Source: Roseibium sp. HPY-6 (lineage in GTDB: Bacteria; Pseudomonadota; Alphaproteobacteria; Rhizobiales; Stappiaceae). Taken from it: a stretch of 64,000 nt of DNA. The notes below the pieces were generated by a model that did no database searches, was not told the DNA's origin, and saw only the letters and a program-made list of their open reading frames with translations. Numbering within the stretch: position 1 is the stretch's first letter; the number at the start of each line of letters is the position of its first letter. Location: assembly GCF_040530035.1 (NCBI RefSeq), contig NZ_JBEWCD010000002.1, positions 1-64,000 of the forward strand, in the 5' to 3' direction. Below, piece after piece: positions 62,057 through 64,000 of the stretch. Made by a program: the position numbers and the translations under genes.

Positions 62057-63900
62057 CAAGCCATGTTCAGCTTCCGGAACCGACTGCCGAGATCATTGCA
62101 GTCCAGGACGATCTGGTCACGCTTGCGCCGCTGGAAAACGCGCCTCTCATCAAGAACGAAGTGGTCTATATCATTCCACACGGACCCGAGCGCGAGGGCA
62201 AGCCGAGGGAATATCTGAAGGCCGAGGTCCTGCGCGTGCGCGGCAAGTCGGCCGAGGCGCAGGTGTTTGAAAGCACTGCCGGCGTGCGCGTGGGCGACAA
62301 GGTTATCCAGAGCGGTGAAATGCTGTCTGTTGCTCTTGGGCCCGGCCTGCTCAGCACCGTATTCGACGGCCTTCAGAACCCGCTCGCCGAAATTGCCGCT
62401 GAGCACGGGTTCTTTCTGCCCCGGGGTGTCTTGACCAATGTCCTGGATGAAACCCGCAAATGGGCGTTCGAGCCGAAGGTCAAGGCAGGGGATCCCGTCA
62501 AGGCGGGAGACACGCTCGGCACGGTGCCGGAAGGGCGTTTCGAACACAAGGTGATGGCGCCGTTCTCCATGACGGGAAGCTGGTCCGTCGAAAGGGTTCG
62601 GGAAGGCACCTTCACCATCAGCGAAGTCGTGATCACGCTGAAGAACGATCGCGGCGAAACCCGCGATCTGACGATGGTTCAGCATTGGCCCGTAAGGCGC
62701 GCCCTTCCCGAAGGTCTCGTCAAGGCAGGTCAAAGCGAGCGGCTTTACCCCAGCGAACCCCTGATCACCACGCTGCGCCTGATCGATACGTTCTTTCCCA
62801 TTGCCCGGGGGGGCATGGGCTGTATCCCTGGACCGTTCGGTGCCGGAAAGACGGTCCTGCAATCCCTGATCTCGCGCTTTTCCGCAGTGAACATCGTGAT
62901 TGTCGTTGCATGTGGCGAGCGGGCCGGTGAGGTGGTCGAAACGATCACGGAGTTCCCGCACCAGCCGGACCCTTCCGGAGATGGCACGCTGATGGACCGG
63001 ACGGTGATCATCTGCAATACCTCCTCAATGCCGGTCGCTGCGCGCGAGGCTTCGATCTACACGGGCATCACGCTTGGCGAATACTACCGTCAGATGGGTT
63101 ATGACGTTCTGCTGATCGCCGACAGTACGTCCCGTTGGGCGCAGGCAATGCGTGAAACCTCAGGCCGTCTTGAGGAAATTCCGGGCGAAGAGGCATTCCC
63201 CGCTTATCTCGATTCGGCCATCAAAGGCGTCTACGAGCGCGCCGGTGTCCTGCGGACGGCTGGTGGCGAGACCGGCAGCCTTACCATGATTGGCACGGTG
63301 TCTCCGGCCGGCGGCAATTTCGAAGAGCCGGTAACGCAGTCCACGCTCGGGACCGTCAAGACGTTCCTCGGGCTTTCTTCCGAGCGGGCCTACAAGCGGT
63401 TTTATCCTGCGGTCGATCCCTTGTTGTCCTGGTCGCGCTACCACAGTCAGCTTGGCGACTGGTATCAGAACAACATCGGCCCCGACTGGGTGCCGCGGGT
63501 CGAGGAGATGATCGAACTTCTCCGAAAGGGTGACGAGATCACCCGCATGATGCAGGTGACGGGCGAAGAAGGGGTCTCGACAGAGGATTTCGTCCTTCAG
63601 CAGAAGGCGCTCTTTCTCGATATGGTTTACCTGCAGCAGGATGCGTTCGATGATGTTGACGTGTCCGCGCCCCTGGCACGCCAGCAGGAAACATTCGATC
63701 TGGTCTACAGGATTGCCAGGACCGACTTTGCTTTTGAGGACAAGGACGCCGTGCGCAAGTTCTTCACGGAACAGACTTCGCTCTTCAAAAACCTCAACTA
63801 CTCGGCTGACGGCAGTAATGAGCGCAAGGATCTGCTCGACAGGATCGTCGCGCTTTTGCATGCCGCGCCTGGCGTTTTGGACGCCACGGCGAAAACCTGA
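62053..63900 (+). CDS. atpA: V/A-type ATPase catalytic subunit A
   Basis: A 615-residue catalytic subunit. The P-loop GPFGAGKT is at residues 260-267, with the non-homologous insert before it (about 110-190). The catalytic Glu region GERAGEVVE and the segments MPVAAREASIYTGITLGEYY and LLIADSTSRWAQAMRE are intact. It hydrolyses or makes ATP in the V1 head with subunit B. It is the last recognised gene of the operon. The 100 bases that follow hold no further subunit, so F, C and G/H would have to be elsewhere or absent. Confidence 0.95.
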   Translation: MTSHVQLPEPTAEIIAVQDDLVTLAPLENAPLIKNEVVYIIPHGPEREGKPREYLKAEVLRVRGKSAEAQVFESTAGVRVGDKVIQSGEMLSVALGPGLLSTVFDGLQNPLAEIAAEHGFFLPRGVLTNVLDETRKWAFEPKVKAGDPVKAGDTLGTVPEGRFEHKVMAPFSMTGSWSVERVREGTFTISEVVITLKNDRGETRDLTMVQHWPVRRALPEGLVKAGQSERLYPSEPLITTLRLIDTFFPIARGGMGCIPGPFGAGKTVLQSLISRFSAVNIVIVVACGERAGEVVETITEFPHQPDPSGDGTLMDRTVIICNTSSMPVAAREASIYTGITLGEYYRQMGYDVLLIADSTSRWAQAMRETSGRLEEIPGEEAFPAYLDSAIKGVYERAGVLRTAGGETGSLTMIGTVSPAGGNFEEPVTQSTLGTVKTFLGLSSERAYKRFYPAVDPLLSWSRYHSQLGDWYQNNIGPDWVPRVEEMIELLRKGDEITRMMQVTGEEGVSTEDFVLQQKALFLDMVYLQQDAFDDVDVSAPLARQQETFDLVYRIARTDFAFEDKDAVRKFFTEQTSLFKNLNYSADGSNERKDLLDRIVALLHAAPGVLDATAKT

Positions 63901-64000
63901 CGGAACGGTTATGGCCAGCAGGATGCCGGATATGACAGCGAAGCAATCCTTGTTCCGGTCTGCTGTTTGACCGTTTTTCATGCGTGCTTGAGGACTGGCA

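Noticed and set aside
63911..63970. Nineteen-codon frame after subunit A
   Set aside because: Too short and without a ribosome site; no sign of a missing ATPase subunit.
1..64000. CRISPR arrays, tRNA genes, insertion sequences or prophage parts
   Set aside because: I saw no regular spaced repeats, no cloverleaf-like stretches, no transposase or integrase frames and no phage structural genes. A tRNAscan or IS search would settle this.

Overview
The window reads as a chromosomal segment of a free-living, probably marine, alphaproteobacterium. The evidence is the dense operons with ATGA/TGATG overlaps, moderately high GC, many ABC and TRAP importers, LacI and GntR regulators beside their targets, and a CO-dehydrogenase-type coxM end. 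A Stappiaceae/Rhodobacteraceae-like host (Roseibium/Labrenzia type) is my inference from gene content; no rRNA or other taxonomic marker is present. I see no insertion sequence, prophage, tRNA gene or CRISPR array.

Layout. (1) 2-310: tail of a coxM-like gene. (2) 363-15604: a large LacI-controlled catabolic locus with a CUT1-type ABC importer, four SnoaL/NTF2-fold proteins, a histidinol-dehydrogenase-fold enzyme (HpsN-like), an SDR, a two-cupin protein, a MetE-core zinc protein, an alpha/beta hydrolase and an RraA-type aldolase. Three copies of the palindrome TTGCAT-N4-ATGCAA lie at its two control regions. The substrate is unknown, which makes this the best candidate for an undescribed pathway. 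(3) 15888-20210: cytochrome b561, a CHASE2 nucleotide cyclase with a FecR-like partner, a divergent CRP-like regulator and a small BA14K-like protein. (4) 20400-29713: a GntR-controlled cluster with a racemase-family enzyme, a TPP enzyme, a D-amino-acid-dehydrogenase-like flavoprotein, a TRAP transporter, a UspA protein and an enolase-superfamily enzyme. Its dctP gene carries an apparent one-base frameshift near its end.

(5) 29767-37381: a GAF histidine kinase and NarL-type response regulator, divergent from an SMP-30 lactonase and a ribose-type (CUT2) ABC importer. (6) 37592-48757: a glycoside/sugar operon on the minus strand (CUT1 importer, two TIM-barrel epimerases, Gfo/Idh/MocA dehydrogenase, aldo-keto reductase, GH43 beta-xylosidase-like enzyme) with a divergent LacI gene and two TGTAATCGATTACA operators. 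(7) 49153-52860: a PstS-like periplasmic protein paired with a sensor GGDEF-EAL protein. (8) 52892-55726: a cytochrome b fused to an ethylbenzene-dehydrogenase-type heme domain, plus a 2Fe-2S/FAD reductase. (9) 56370-63900: a complete V/A-type ATPase operon in the order B-D-I-K-E-DUF2764-A. This is the Chlamydia/Bacteroidetes gene set in circularly permuted order, and its K subunit keeps most Na+-ligand positions.

Much of the window is solute capture (four importers) coupled to dedicated catabolic enzymes, each with its own local regulator. The rest is signalling (cyclic nucleotide, c-di-GMP, two-component) and energetics (a possibly Na+-linked rotary ATPase and a membrane cytochrome module).
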